Of a stretch of DNA of 64,000 nucleotides, positions 1 through 11,900 are shown one piece after another (position 1 is the first letter of the stretch; each line of letters starts with the position of its first letter). Source of the DNA: Omphalotus guepiniiformis (lineage: Eukaryota; Basidiomycota; Agaricomycetes; Agaricales; Omphalotaceae). A program made the translations under genes and the position numbers. The notes beneath the pieces are model-generated. The model ran no database searches, had not been told where the DNA came from, and saw nothing but the letters and a program-made list of their open reading frames with translations. The DNA lies in contig JAQOOI010000017.1 in NCBI GenBank assembly GCA_028554645.1, forward strand, positions 186,001-250,000. Reading direction: 5' to 3'.

Positions 1-1433
1 TTTCGGTTTCGGTTATTTTGGATGTGTGGATGCTTATTATTTGGTTGAGAGGGAGGGAACGGGAGATGGAGTGGGTCATGCTGCGTGAGTCACGGTGGAA
101 GGGGTTTGTTAGGGAGGGTGGAGAAGTGTAGGGAATTAATGGCGGAGGGCGGGTATTGTTTGAACGGACGATTATGAGGTTGAAGGTTATACCCTTTATA
201 AAGATACGATGAGTATTCAGTGTGGTTTCGTGATTGAGGGAAGTTACTTACGATTATCTGAACGATCTGTTTGCGAAGGAAAGGAGAAAAGGTTAGTATC
301 CTCTAGGAACGAACTACGACTCGACTCACAGTATCCGATACACCCAACTCCGCATTATTCGACGACAAATAAACCACAAACAACACGCCCACCGAAAACG
401 TATAAATAAACCCAGATTCCAACAACAGCCTCATAGCTCTCGCCAAAGGATCCTTCTTATCCCAATCCCAATCCCGTTTAATCATACCCAAGTGCCGCGA
501 GGCTGATTTCGACTCCGTATCCGCATCTACATCCGCATCTGTATCGCCGGCGATATCGTGAAAATACTGCATCGAACGAGATTTCGTACTCCATAGACGG
601 TATATAATGAGAGAAGTCGTGATAACGTTCGTAGCGAGAGTGAGGGTAAGCATTGTTGTTATGAATGGTTTGATGGAATGGGAGTTTAGGGAGTCGCCTG
701 AGCGGGAAGGTGAGGAAGCTTCGATTGCGGCTGACATGAAACCGCATACTGCGTACGAGGAAGGGGTGGGTGGGAGAATAAGTAAGTAAGTAAGTGTTGG
801 GAGTTGGGATTGTGAGTAGGAGTGGGAGGGAGGGAGTGGGAACTAACCTGTTTCGCCTAGCCAAAGGAGAATAGGAAGAAAAACGATGGAAACCTTTCCA
901 TCCCAAACGATGAAGCATCGCCAGATCTAATCACACCCAGGCCCTTAGTTAGTTTCACGTCTTTTCTTCCAAACACCCCCGCCAAAAAAACTCCAATAAC
1001 TCAAATAACTCACAAGTATCGCATCCCCACCAAACGTCTGCGCAACATAATCAACCATCTTCATAACATTAATCCAATTCCCAACATCATCAAAAACCTC
1101 ATCCGAATCCGAGTTAACCGCCAGAACAAACGCATCGATGTTATGTCGTAATCCAAATGATACATCGAGTGTTGCGAAAATGAAAAACCATAATGAAGCA
1201 AAGATCATTGGGTAGTTGAGTTTTGGTTTTGATTTGGGTTTGTTGAATATGAGGACGCGGATGCACCAGAAGAATGTGACGAGGTAGATACCTGTGGGTA
1301 TTATTTGAGGCCCAGGTCAGGGAATGGTATGAAAGGAAGAAGAAGATTGAGGCTTTTGCTCACCATAAGCGACAGATTCCATGAAAAGACCTACGATTTG
1401 AGCCGTATCGATAGGGAAGGTAGTACCACCCAT
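1..1433 (-). CDS. Multi-TM fungal membrane protein, C-terminus cut by window edge
   Basis: I do not know the function; it looks like a member of a large basidiomycete integral-membrane family. The start is ATG at 1433 (MGGTTFPIDTAQIVGLFMES). Hand-splicing gives exons joined at GTGAGC (1363), GTGAGT after the residues GDAIL, and GTTAGT after LWLGETG. Reassembled motifs in order are a helix with YLVTFFWCIRVLIF, a second with MIFASLWFFIFATLDVSFGL, then GDAILIWRCFIVWDGK, FLPILLWLGETG, TLATNVITTSLIIYRLW, a helix with FIYTFSVGVLFVVYL, and finally GITFNLIIVR. This order of GDxIxxWR-x-FIVW, TN-x(3)-T-x-LI-x-YR-x-W and GI-x-FNLIIVR is the family signature. A 15-nt exon at 252-266 encodes IVQII. After GITFNLIIVR the frame stays open to position 1, so the end lies outside. 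Family membership is fairly sure; exact splice points are inferred. Confidence 0.75.
252..266 (-). other. 15-nt micro-exon of the multi-TM gene
   Basis: Fifteen bases encoding IVQII. They are preceded on the minus strand by CAG and followed by a perfect GTAAGT. Skipping them would keep the frame but delete five residues from the last conserved helix. The donor upstream is GTGAGT after SDT. Confidence 0.65.
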
Positions 1434-3610
1434 CACCGAACCGTACGTACACGGGTACGGGTATACCTTGACGCACTAAAGAAGTTGGATAGTAATACCG
1501 ACGACGTCGACCACCGCGGCCACAACCCGTGCAGCTGAGGGGCTGAGGCTGAAGAAGGCACTAAGACCCTTCGAGAGTCGAAAAGTTGGGTAAAGAATGA
1601 AGTACTGAAATTCCAACTTCGAAGGGGTGCTCTATGTATCTATTTAGTACTTGCTGTAGATTATACCCATCTGGCAGAATATCTCATCCAACCCTGGATC
1701 ACTTAAATCATGGTGACTTTGCCAATGTAGGCTAATGTCTTCGCGAAGTCAAATGAGCGAGAGAGATAAGAATTTTTTTAGAGTAATAAGTTTTGTAACT
1801 CGGGGTTTTTGGTCAGGGGCTAGTTGAAAACTTACCCGAGTTGCATTGGTTGCCGTACGAACCGGCCGTACTTGAATATACTTATAAGGTCAAGGCTGGG
1901 TCAGAGGTGGTCGGGAGCTGTCGGGCTATCGGGAGGCCTGAAATTAGATTTTAGGCTGGAAGGCGGAAGTCTGGAAGTGTGCAACAGTGCAACTTGTCAG
2001 TGTGCGTGCGACGTGTGTATGAATGATATGATAGTGATGACAGTGGGAGACCTCAATCCGCTGCGCTGAGACTCGGAGTGGCGTTTGAGTCAGGACGGGA
2101 AGAGAAAGGCAGAGCACTAATGAACTCGAATGCCTGAAGGCTCAAAGTTTTTGCCCACATGTACAGGCTTTTTTAAAGTTATTGACTTTATTGAGCGCTG
2201 CCCTGCGAGTCGAATTTGTCGTCAATGGGTTACAGTAGGTTACAGTATCCTTGACGATATTCTTCGCTGAGCGCTCGCAGAGGACGGCCCGAACTTCGAA
2301 GTTCAAAGCACTGTTTTTGGTTTAGTGCGCACTTGAGCGCTTGAGCGCTCGTTGAATTTTTCTGTTTTAACTTTTTATTTAGAAGTTCAAGGAGGGCTAG
2401 GCACGAACGAGTCTTCGACCGATACTTACCCTCAGGATACCCTTAGATACCCAACTAACAATGCAGGGCTACTACAGAGCGCGTAATTCCATGTAATTCC
2501 CAGTTGTTAGTGGCCAGGGGGGGCCAGGGGGGTCGCGGTTTCTCTCCTAAATAGAAGATATGTGAGAGTCGCGTCAGGTCGCGTCATTCGAGGGGAACGT
2601 ACACGTACCATATGACATTCGGAGACTGTAGATACCGTACTTGATTGTGGCGCAGGCGCATCACACTGTCAGGTCCCTAGGTCCCTAGCTACGGAAAGTC
2701 ATCCGATAATCGGTTCCTCCCGGACCATGGAAGATGCGCTGAGGCTGGCAATTGCTGATCAGTGATATGTAGTTTTTGGATAGTTTTCGGCCATTCGAGG
2801 TGCCGGAGGTGATTGAACCACTGAAAGATCTTATGGAATAGGACTCTACATATAATTTGCAGAGTTATTTAGGTGGCTTGGTGCTCGGAAGGTGGAGGTG
2901 GATGGAAGGAGCTGGAAGGAGGATTGGGCGATTGTAGGCGATTTATGCCATGTGGCAGTTTTTCGGGGGCTTCGAGATAAGATAAGTAGTATTATCTAAT
3001 CCCTTCACTTTAGCGCTGACTAGGCGCCGACGAAGTACCTCAGACGCAACGGTGGTTTATGTTTACCACAACCTACGAGCAACCACTTACTGCATCTCTT
3101 TCGAAAGCGATTTATCTCAGGTGAGGAAACTTCCAGTTCCGAGTATTCGATATGCGTAAGATGCATAGCGCAGGGCGGCGATTGTTAGGTTTTGGTGGCA
3201 TCTGCTTGTTAGATGAAGACTTTTGAGACGACTCTTTTTCGGCCATGATTGATGCTGGAGGCTTCGTCTTCGTTTCTGAGGACATAGCGACAACGAAGGA
3301 CTAAAGGAGAAACATGGAGAAAACAAAGTCAAATTAACAAATTACAGTGGGTGATCATGCATCATGTATAGCTAAGCTCCCGCTCACGGTGGCTCGGGTC
3401 ATTCTAATATCTGACATCTACATAGTTTTAGTGCCTACGCTATTCACAAGATCGCTATTCACAAGATGCAGAAAGATAAATAGGTTACATTCATTACAAG
3501 TTTGAAGATACCAACGACAAAATTCAACGCGATAAAAAATCCATGGGTTTCTTCAACTTCACTGTCGTATCTCTGCAGTGCTTGTAATTGGAAAATGATA
3601 TGGAACGAGA
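1434..3610. other. Intergenic, no supported gene
   Basis: No frame here shows a recognisable domain. A short open frame on the minus strand at 3117-3332 is rich in Lys/Ser/Pro in one frame and has a weakly hydrophobic tail in another; I cannot join them convincingly. Around 2200-2360 there are several GAGCGC/GCGCTC half-palindromes, and near 2510 G-rich runs. I see no tRNA or transposon ends. Confidence 0.5.
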
Positions 3611-5350
3611 TTACCTTTCGTCCGGAAGCTCCTTGTCTGCTCTCAAAGAAAGTAACTCGTGGTGCATAGACTCCTTCTCAGTAAACCGGTCACTTCCCGA
3701 TTTGATTTCAAAATGAGATCCGCCACCCTCACGCACCAGCAAATTTCGAGTTACGTTTACTGGAAACCGTGCTGCAAGAACAGCTTTCTTGGTCGCTTGT
3801 ACTATTCGACGGAATTGATTTATAAACGCAGTACCGGAACACACGCCAATAGGCAAAGCGGGAGCTACGCCATAGAGACTCAACTCATTGATTGAAGGAT
3901 GAAATAGGGCGAATCGTAGTAAGGTAGCCTGCGAAGATTGCAAACTGAAAATTTTGCGCAACGATCACAAAGATTTACTTACCACAATATCGTCAGATGG
4001 TGAACTCGGATCTATTTCTCCAGCGTTGAAATCCACAGACAGCGATTCTAATCGAGAGCATCCTCTATACACCTCCGCGTTGGATCTTTCAATTACCCAG
4101 CCGGACGTTAGAAGCCCACAGGAAACTTCGAGCTTTCTGAGTGTGGCCTCGTGTTTTGGAAGGACATTCTGGTAGAAGTATCCTGAAAGTCTGGAATCGG
4201 AGTCGTCGCGAAACACAAGCTCCTGTAGGCCTTCCCCCTCGTTGTATGATGCTAGATACGATAACATTGCCTCGCTAACCTCTTCAACATGCAGATACCG
4301 CAATCGGACGCGTGCAGCTTTGAGGCCTCGCCATCCCTGATCGGACATGCCCTTTACTTTCAACCTCTTCAACGTCCGGAAGTCAATGTCCTCAGGAAGT
4401 GGAATGCTAGTAATATTCATATTTGACAGTTGCAGGGCATGAAGATGAAGGGCATTGTGGAAGGACGCTCGATCGAATAACGAGTCAAGCGTCCTCGGGC
4501 CCCGGTTTGCACTAAGTGTGCGCCGATCTGGATCCGCATAATTTTGAAGATGTAGGTCTCTCAGGCTTGGAGAATTTCGAGCTAGGATCCTAGCTATACC
4601 ATCCGCATAATATCCATTAGAAAGGTCGAAGATCATTGTAAGTTTGGTGAGGTTACTGCCCGTCAGTTGCTGAATAGACGGCGTGAGCGTACAGTGGCCG
4701 AAATCCATGAACAGTTCGGAAAGATGCTGCATGCGATTAAGGCAACATATGATCTCATGATGCGTCCACACGAGGTCTTTTGAGTTTGCTGTCCAACTTC
4801 CAAAGTCGCCAAAGTCAATTCATGCTTTAAGAGGTGTGCCAATGAACTCACCTAACGCGTTGAACGTTGACTAGGACTAACGACTTAAGTGCCGGTCGAA
4901 AGTATTTATCGAATTTCAAAGCCCACTCTCGCTTGGTTTCTTCATCAACGTCTGGACTCTCTCTCCCGTATACACCGTCACGAATGCGATAGAAATCAGA
5001 TTGAAATTCCGGTGCAAGTGTCCCAATGTTTAGGGTGCGGACATGTTGAGCAATCGCAGACGCAGACGTGTCCGCACCTGCTAAGCACTCCAAAAGCGAA
5101 ATCTTGTTCTTCAGAATGTCCTTTATATATGCGATAGCTGTTACAGAAATGGCCGAGAAAAGGAGAGGATCGACGGCGCATTTGACATTTTTACAGATGC
5201 TGCGAAGATTCTTCAAGTCAGTGCGGTCCTGAAGCTACGAATGAGAATTGACCTTAGTGCTATCTGGCTTTGTGAGCTGTTTTTCAGTTAGCGACGTACC
5301 AATTCCGCTATTTTGTGGATAAGCTCAGGAGCGAGGAGATGAAATGACAT
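3611..5350 (-). CDS. F-box-type protein with leucine-rich C-terminal region
   Basis: Probably a substrate adaptor of an SCF ubiquitin ligase, by analogy with the many basidiomycete F-box proteins. The first exon, ATG at 5350, gives MSFHLLAPELIHKIAEL, the standard opening of the fungal F-box, and ends at GTACGT. It joins in phase to DRTDLKNLRSICKNV and then FSAISVTAIAYIKDILK, completing the box. The next junction (GTGAGT near 4850) leads to SWTANSKDLVWTHHEI and a long region of repeated short Leu-rich strands (LTKLTMIFDL, LRDLHLQNY, LHALQLSNMNI, FRTLKRLKVKGM, LESLSVDFNAG), compatible with degenerate LRRs. The last exon begins at ATLLRFALFHPSINELSLYG after GTAAGT at about 3980. The stop at 3611 overlaps a possible GTAATC donor, so the true end could be further left. 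The target is unknown. Confidence 0.72.
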
Positions 5351-6131
5351 GGGGAAGGAAGGAAGGGAGTATGTTTCACCCGACATTACTGAATCAGAGT
5401 AGAAGTGGGAGTAGGTGAGAGCATACAAGTGATACAGATCAATGACTCGAACACTGCCGCCTCAGATTAATATTCAATCAGCGTTTGATCATTATAATCA
5501 TAGAAGGCTCATTTGAGGCTCAACTGGCAGCAACATCCGTATGTCTCCCGTCCAAATGATTGACATTGAAGTAAGATTGCAGTCTTGGTGGTACAGAACT
5601 GTCTTAGGAGGGAAAAACGGAGAGCGAAAGGCAGATGGAAGAGACATACAATATCTGAGCCATGGAGTCGACGTTTGAAGAGGTATTGAGGGGCGTGAGA
5701 AAGTCATCCATTTCAACATAACTGTCGTACCACCACAACTCAGGTTAACTTTGGCTTCTACGCGTCTAACGCTGGCATGGAATCCAATTTGAAGGAGAGG
5801 GATTTTGCTAGGTTGTGCCCAAAATCAATCGAATTTGGCGACAAGATGGTTGAATGCGCGCAAAGACGCCACTGTTGGCCAAATTCAAGCCGTTTTCTCG
5901 AATAGCGCGCACGATGGACCAGAGGATGATATGGTGTAGGCTGTAGGTGAGCGGCTACCGTGATATCTCAATAATCTGATGGCTCAGTCCAGGCGCAATT
6001 CACTAGGCTTCACTTGGCTTCACCCTCTCTACTCTCTACATAAATTATATCTCGCATCAGTAAGTACATAGTCGCAGGCTACGATACATTGGTATAAATC
6101 TCACTCAAAACCCCATCAGTTAACCTAGATA
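5351..6131. other. Intergenic, nothing recognised
   Basis: This is the space between the 5' end of the F-box gene and the 3' end of the fucosyltransferase-like gene. Short open frames are present but show no domain or splice support. Confidence 0.5.
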
Positions 6132-7799
6132 TCAATAAAACCGAATGCTGATTGGTTCTTTACCATCGACCAGCCGTCTATGTACAATGTTACTTGTGAA
6201 CGAGGACCACTGGGTGAACAGAAAGGGTCAGTCATCATAATATCTTATCAAAGATTGCGAGCTTTAACGTACCCCATTCCCGATGAACACAGCCGCCCTG
6301 CGAGCAATATCCATATCTACAGCCATATTGACATCAATTTGTTCTTGATCCAGCGTCAAATCCCTGCTTGACCGAATCGTATTCCACCCATCCTTTCTCA
6401 ACGCATCTTTCAACTGGTCCAGCCACTCACTCTTCTCGTTCGTCAACAAAAACATCACGTCAAGCGTTCGGGGAATCTCTTCACCCTTCTCCAACCCGGC
6501 TTTGATATAATCTGCCTTGGAGTCTTTGACCTTTTGTACGATCGCATCAAATGTTGGTAGGCAGTGTTCCATGTACTTTTCCGTGTTCTCCGGAGTGTTC
6601 CAACCCCATCCGCCTCCCTCCGGGGGAACGAATACGTCCGGGAGGGATTCAAGTAAATTCCAACTATAGAACGTAGAGTTCCACGTCGCTAACCCAACAC
6701 AAGCATCCTTGAAATCTCCCCGGCGTACGTGCATAGCAAGCATTCGATCGTACGGGTTACTGGAGGTGGGGTATGCGGGGCGTGGTCCATGAGGGAGGAA
6801 AAGGTACTCATTCCTATCCACTGCGCTTGCTACGATAGGTGAAGTGGCGAGTAAACGAGATGTAGGGGAACGAGAGAACGAATCCCATAATGCGAGCACA
6901 CGATAAGAGCCCCATAACCACAGATCAAAGGTCTGTGGATACCCGTCTTCTGATCGTGGTGCAGGTACGATTTCAATACACCGCTCGGGAGCGTCGAGAA
7001 GCAATTTCTTCCAAGTGTCAAAGATCTCGTCTCCCATCAGCCATTCAATGGGCGGTTTCACATCGCGCGTATTTATGATTCGGCGCTCGTTTTTTGGACA
7101 CACGACGTCAAACCACTTTTCGCTAATTGATCGAGGAGCGTTGTCACCAGGTTCCCAGTTCCCGCCGACAGTGGGTCCAGAAATGATCGCGTTAATGGGA
7201 GTTCGAGGAGGCCATTCAAGAAACTCGGATTCGGGCCAAGCGTAATAATCTGGCTTCCATACATAATCTTGGAAAACATATGCTCGTTTGGATTCATACG
7301 CAAGGTGAGCGTTCATTAGCCTGTTTTAAAACGTTTTGATCACCACCCGTTTGGCGTCAGGTGAGGCGAGAGAAGAGATATGTACTGCCACTTACACCTC
7401 GTTGAAGACATTGTTCCATCCGAGCATCTGGATTTGGTTAGAGAATTTTACGTAACGTCCCGTACGTCCCTCAGGAAACGGTAGGTCGAGATTATGCTGA
7501 GGTAGGTCTGCTTCCCATTGTCGCAGTTTTTCATAGGTAGGAGGACCGAAACCGTATTTCCTCCTACCAGTCATTGGAGCATTCGCTAGACCGACAAAGT
7601 CTCGGCCCATACCGCGAGTCGTCGGATGCGCGACGAGCAAAGTGAAAAACAAGAAGAGTGTTACACCGATGAAAAGCAATCCCCTCCTGCCACTAGCTCC
7701 CATGAATTGTCTAAGTCGGCCAAGTCGATACGCCCATGGTTGAGATGAGACATTCAAGTTGGATGCCAAACGTCGATAATGCCACTGGCCAGTGACCAT
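6132..7799 (-). CDS. O-fucosyltransferase-like type II membrane glycosyltransferase
   Basis: Likely a Golgi/ER-lumen enzyme of the GDP-fucose protein O-fucosyltransferase-like group; donor and acceptor are not proven. ATG at 7799 opens a short basic cytoplasmic tail followed by one signal-anchor helix at about residues 40-57 (GLLFIGVTLFLFFTLLVAH), typical of type II Golgi enzymes. The lumenal part starts with RYVKFSNQIQMLGWNNVFNE and, after a GTAAGT intron, VLMNAHLAYESKRAYVFQDY, the usual N-terminal block of the family. A later MLAMHVRRGDFKDAC carries the HxRRGD-type nucleotide-sugar motif. The last intron (GTACGT near 6270, CAG before 6200) joins FIGNG to WSSFTSNIVHRRLVDGKEP, the expected family C-terminal block, and ends IRFY-stop at 6132. 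About 510 residues. A TATA-like AT stretch lies some 80 bp upstream. Confidence 0.82.
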
Positions 7800-7878
7800 G
7801 ATGAGGAAAAAGGAAGAAGGGGACTCGGGGATTGGGAGGACAGAAAAGAAAAATAGCTGTTTTCAGAGGACGATGTGA

Positions 7879-7891
7879 TATAAATATTTAT
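7879..7891 (-). promoter_or_regulatory. TATA-like element upstream of the fucosyltransferase-like gene
   Basis: An AT-only run reading TATTTATA on the minus strand lies about 80-90 bp before the ATG at 7799. Position and composition suit a TATA box; there is no other support. Confidence 0.3.
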
Positions 7892-8730
7892 CCCCGAGAA
7901 TACACAGCCCTCCGCATCCCTATCCCTCTTTTGTATACAGAAAACATGGAGGCATGATATAAATCTGAATATGAATCTACCCGCATTGACCTAACCGCCG
8001 GTGCTAGTGCTTTAATGACGTACTGGCTGACGCTGAAAATGACCACCTGCGGCTATCCAAAGAAACTTGGGACTGGAAAAACTTGGAACTGAAAAACTTG
8101 AACTGAAGCAAAGCTCAAAGCTCTAAAGCTAAAAACAATGGGCGGCGAACATTATCCGATTATCATCGTCTAGCCCTTCAAGCTTCAAGATCTAAATCAA
8201 ATACGTACGGCCACGATGAGGATAGGCCATCATGCGCACGGGCAAGCAGCCCCGAAGTTCGAACCCCGTGAAAACAGCTGTTTGAATTTACAGACCGATT
8301 GTGAGAAGTTAGAACTAAGTATGCTAGACACTGGTCCGCGATTTAAGGTCTTGAACACGAAAAGATTCGACCAACGAAATCGTTACAACTGCCTGCATTC
8401 TTTCAAGAGTCGTGCACAGTCTCCGGAGCGATGCCATTTTGGCGCTGCATGATGAGGAAAATAGACTGGGGTCGTTCTTGTATCCAAGTTGGTATTCTGT
8501 GCTCATGATGCACTGATCGTGGAAATTCGGACCTAGTGCAGATAGAATTTTAATCGGCTTTGTGGATTTTACTTGATGTTCGTATATCCACCTTGGTATG
8601 AGGAAATAATGGCTGCTGTTTCCTCTCAGCCTGAGTGCCAGTTTCCAAGAAATTTTGTACTAAAATACAGTCACGACAAACGCAAGTCATTGAAAGTCAT
8701 ACAGATCGTAACAAATGGAGAGCATAGAAA

Positions 8731-8758
8731 ACAGAAGACAGAAGACAGAAGACAGAAA
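8731..8758. repeat. Four tandem copies of a 7-mer (acagaag)
   Basis: ACAGAAG is repeated three times exactly, with a fourth copy ending in A. It is a simple sequence repeat in an intergenic region. Confidence 0.85.
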
Positions 8759-8976
8759 ACAAAAACGGACAATACTATACAAGTAGTAAGAGGAATCGAT
8801 AGATATCCAATCCAATACATATTTACGAAAATTTCCAAAGGAAAGAAAACAGCCTACGACCGAATCAAGTTCGAAGTTTAAATGTAGCCCAACCACAGGG
8901 GGTAAATACTACCCCCACCATCCAAGCTCGGCGCTCATTTCTACACATCGAGCACCTTCAAACCAACCTACTCTGA

Positions 8977-11900
8977 CTATTGCGGTTGATACCACAAATC
9001 CTCCTCACCCTCCCTTTCACCCCACCTCGTACGAACCACAGGCTGACCAAGAATATCAGGACCCTCCAAAGCCTCCGGAAAAGCAACAACCGGACCTCCT
9101 CCCTCTTTCCAGCCCCCCATACCCATGCCCATGCCCATACCGTGCATACTATCCGGGTCTCTATCCCAAGAATGAACGTACCCTCTACGCCCGTCCTCCC
9201 CGCCAACACCAGCGCTCCCAGACCCAGACCCAGACCCCGAGGTAGGTGAAGCAAACGCAGTTCCATATCCATACCCAGCGCTCGAATCACCACCTGCCCA
9301 ACCGCTTAGAGTGCTATACGATGAAGGGGGTAACATGCTTTGAATCTGCGTCTGGGGTTTTTCCGTCGACAGTCTCCCTTCCACATCGACTTCTTCGTCC
9401 CCGACGTCGACCAGGTACGGATCTCGAATGACAGTTAATAAACCTTGTCTTCCACCCGTTGCTGGTGTCCAATTCACTCCGTCGGGTTCCGAGTCAGGGT
9501 TCGGGCCTGGTGGGGCTGGGGCTGAGTTTGAGCTTGGGTTTCGTATGCCTGGATTATTATGAGGGTCTGGGTGGGTGAAGGACTGCAATGAACGTCAATG
9601 CGAGAAGAAATAGGTAAGCACGAAACGCGAGGTAAATCAACGAACGTACCTGTACTTGTGAAGATGAAGATGAAGAATCATCTACAATATACCCCATCCC
9701 CTCCATCCGAGTACTCATCGACATTAACGTCTCGTATGAACCTCCCGCTCCAATACCAGAATCCTTCCCCTCCTCCCTGTTTTTCACATCGCCAACCCCA
9801 ACAATAGGAGAAACGACGATTAAATCACTCATACTCCCCCCATGAGAACCTAGAGTCCAATACCCCCCTTCTCCCTCTTCCTCCATCGTCATCGTAGTCG
9901 GCCCACCCGCACCGTCTGCATCGACACTTCCCCCTGTTCCTGTTCCTGTTCCTCCCACCTCACCAGTATACGACCCAGAACCAAACACACCGGTCGAACG
10001 TCTGGGACTGGGATGCGCCGAGGAGGGTGAGGAGGATGTAGATCTCGACATTGACATCGACTCCACGAGACCACCTCTATGCACCTGTTCATACCCCCAA
10101 ACTCTCCTCGAATCCTCTACACCTACATTCTGCCACGTCAACGCCCTTCTATGCGTATACCCCGCCACAGTCGCAGGTCCTAGCCCATGCACAATCCCAA
10201 GCGCAGACGAAGCAGGGTTGTGCGCAGGGGAGGGGTACGATATCGGCAGCGCGATGGAGCCACGGCGTGCAAGTTGGGCGTGTTGGATGTGATGATGACC
10301 ACCTCCATGTTGGTGGCCATGGCTGTGGAAAGGCGGACTATGGGACGACGAAGAAGGTGAAGGCGACGCTGAGGAAGTAGACGACGACAAATAACTTGGC
10401 GTTGGCGTTGGCGCTCTACTAGCGTTCGTGGTATTGGAGGGAGCTGAGGATGGTGGGGTAGTCGGAGGTGTAATACGTAGGTGCTGTTGGTGTGAGTGTT
10501 GGTACGAATGTGAATGGGATTGGGAGTGGGAGTGGGAGTGCAGAGGTTGAGGTCGTACGGACCGCTCTTGGTGTTGGTGCCCTTGTTCAGGAAGCAGCAA
10601 ACGTAAATTCTGTCTCGGCGTCATATCAAACTGTCCCTGTCCCTGCTGACCCTGCCCCTGCTGCTGAGCAACATAACCACTCGTATGTCGTCCATGCCCC
10701 CCCTGCCCTTGTCCTTGTCCTTGCCCGTACTCCCCAGACCACCCAGCACCCGCACCCGCAGCACCAGAAACAGAAACAGAATGCGAAGACCGAGTCCTAG
10801 AGTGTCTCTCAACCAACGTACTAGCGTTTCTTCCTCCACCACCATTTCCGCCATTTCCACTGCTGCCTCCACCACCAATCGAATGACCCCTCGCACGCGA
10901 AGGCTGCACCTGCGCTTGCGAGTCCCTAGGTCTGGATCTATTCACCTCGCCACTGCTACTGCTACCACTCGTACTCGTACTCGTATAAGCATACGAAGAA
11001 AACGGGTAAGTGTATTGTCTATTCCAAGTCGGTGTTGTCGATAGAGGAGATATAGATATCGACGAAGACGAGGCTGAAGTCGACGCGGAAGTCGAAGCCG
11101 AAGCCGAAGCCGAAATAGAGGCAGAGGCAGAGGCAGGAGAAGGGGTAGAGGGTGATACGGAACTTGGAGCTGATAGAGGCGATAGAGGTGAGGATATTAA
11201 TGGTGAGTGGGGGAGATGCGGATGATGATGGTGATGATGATGATGATGGGAATGTTGAGAGTGGGGTTTTCCCGACCCCGGACTAGGACTTGAACCGGAC
11301 CCGGACCCAGACCCAGAGAGGGAAGTAGATATCATCCAAGGTGACCCCGAACTAGAACTTGAACTTGGACTAGGACTAGAACGGGGTTGGTCTACGGTGT
11401 GGGCGTACGGGTTTGCATTTCGGATTGGGGATGTATTGGGTGATGTAGAGGTTGATATAGACAGTGTCGTCGTCGTCGCTGTCGTTGTCGTCCGAGGGGG
11501 AGGTGAAGAACCCTCCATCTCCATCTCCATCTCCATTTCCATCGAATCCACCTCGCCTATAATCTCGATCCCCGCCACCTCGCGACTCCCCACATCAATA
11601 TCAACATCAACATCCATACTCTCCTCACCCCAAACAGGATACGGAACTCTCGATACCGAAACAGGCTCCGATAATGACCTCTTGAACATATGCGTAAGGG
11701 GTACGGGTACGTCCACCTGATTCTCATCTTGGTGTTGTTGCGCGTGCGTGTGCGGATGGGGGTCCCCAAACGTATACCCCCGCTCATCAGCATCAGCACC
11801 AAAAAACCACTCTCCTCCTGCCCGACCTCGTTCGGTTTCTGTGTCGGTGTCTGCGTCTGCGTCTGCATCAGCATCAGCATCGGTGTCGGTATCTGGTGAT

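Larger units (their letters stand above)
7800..8976. other. Intergenic with a short 7-bp microsatellite
   Basis: It separates the promoter of the fucosyltransferase-like gene from the 3' end of the HMG-box gene. Around 8040-8130 there are CTTGGAACTGAAAAACTTG-like near-repeats. No gene is supported. Confidence 0.5.

Noticed and set aside
2200..2360. GAGCGC palindromes as an operator
   Set aside because: They are scattered half-sites far from any gene start; chance is sufficient.
8250..8275. tRNA-like T-loop GTTCGAACCCC
   Set aside because: I could not build an acceptor or anticodon stem around it on either strand.
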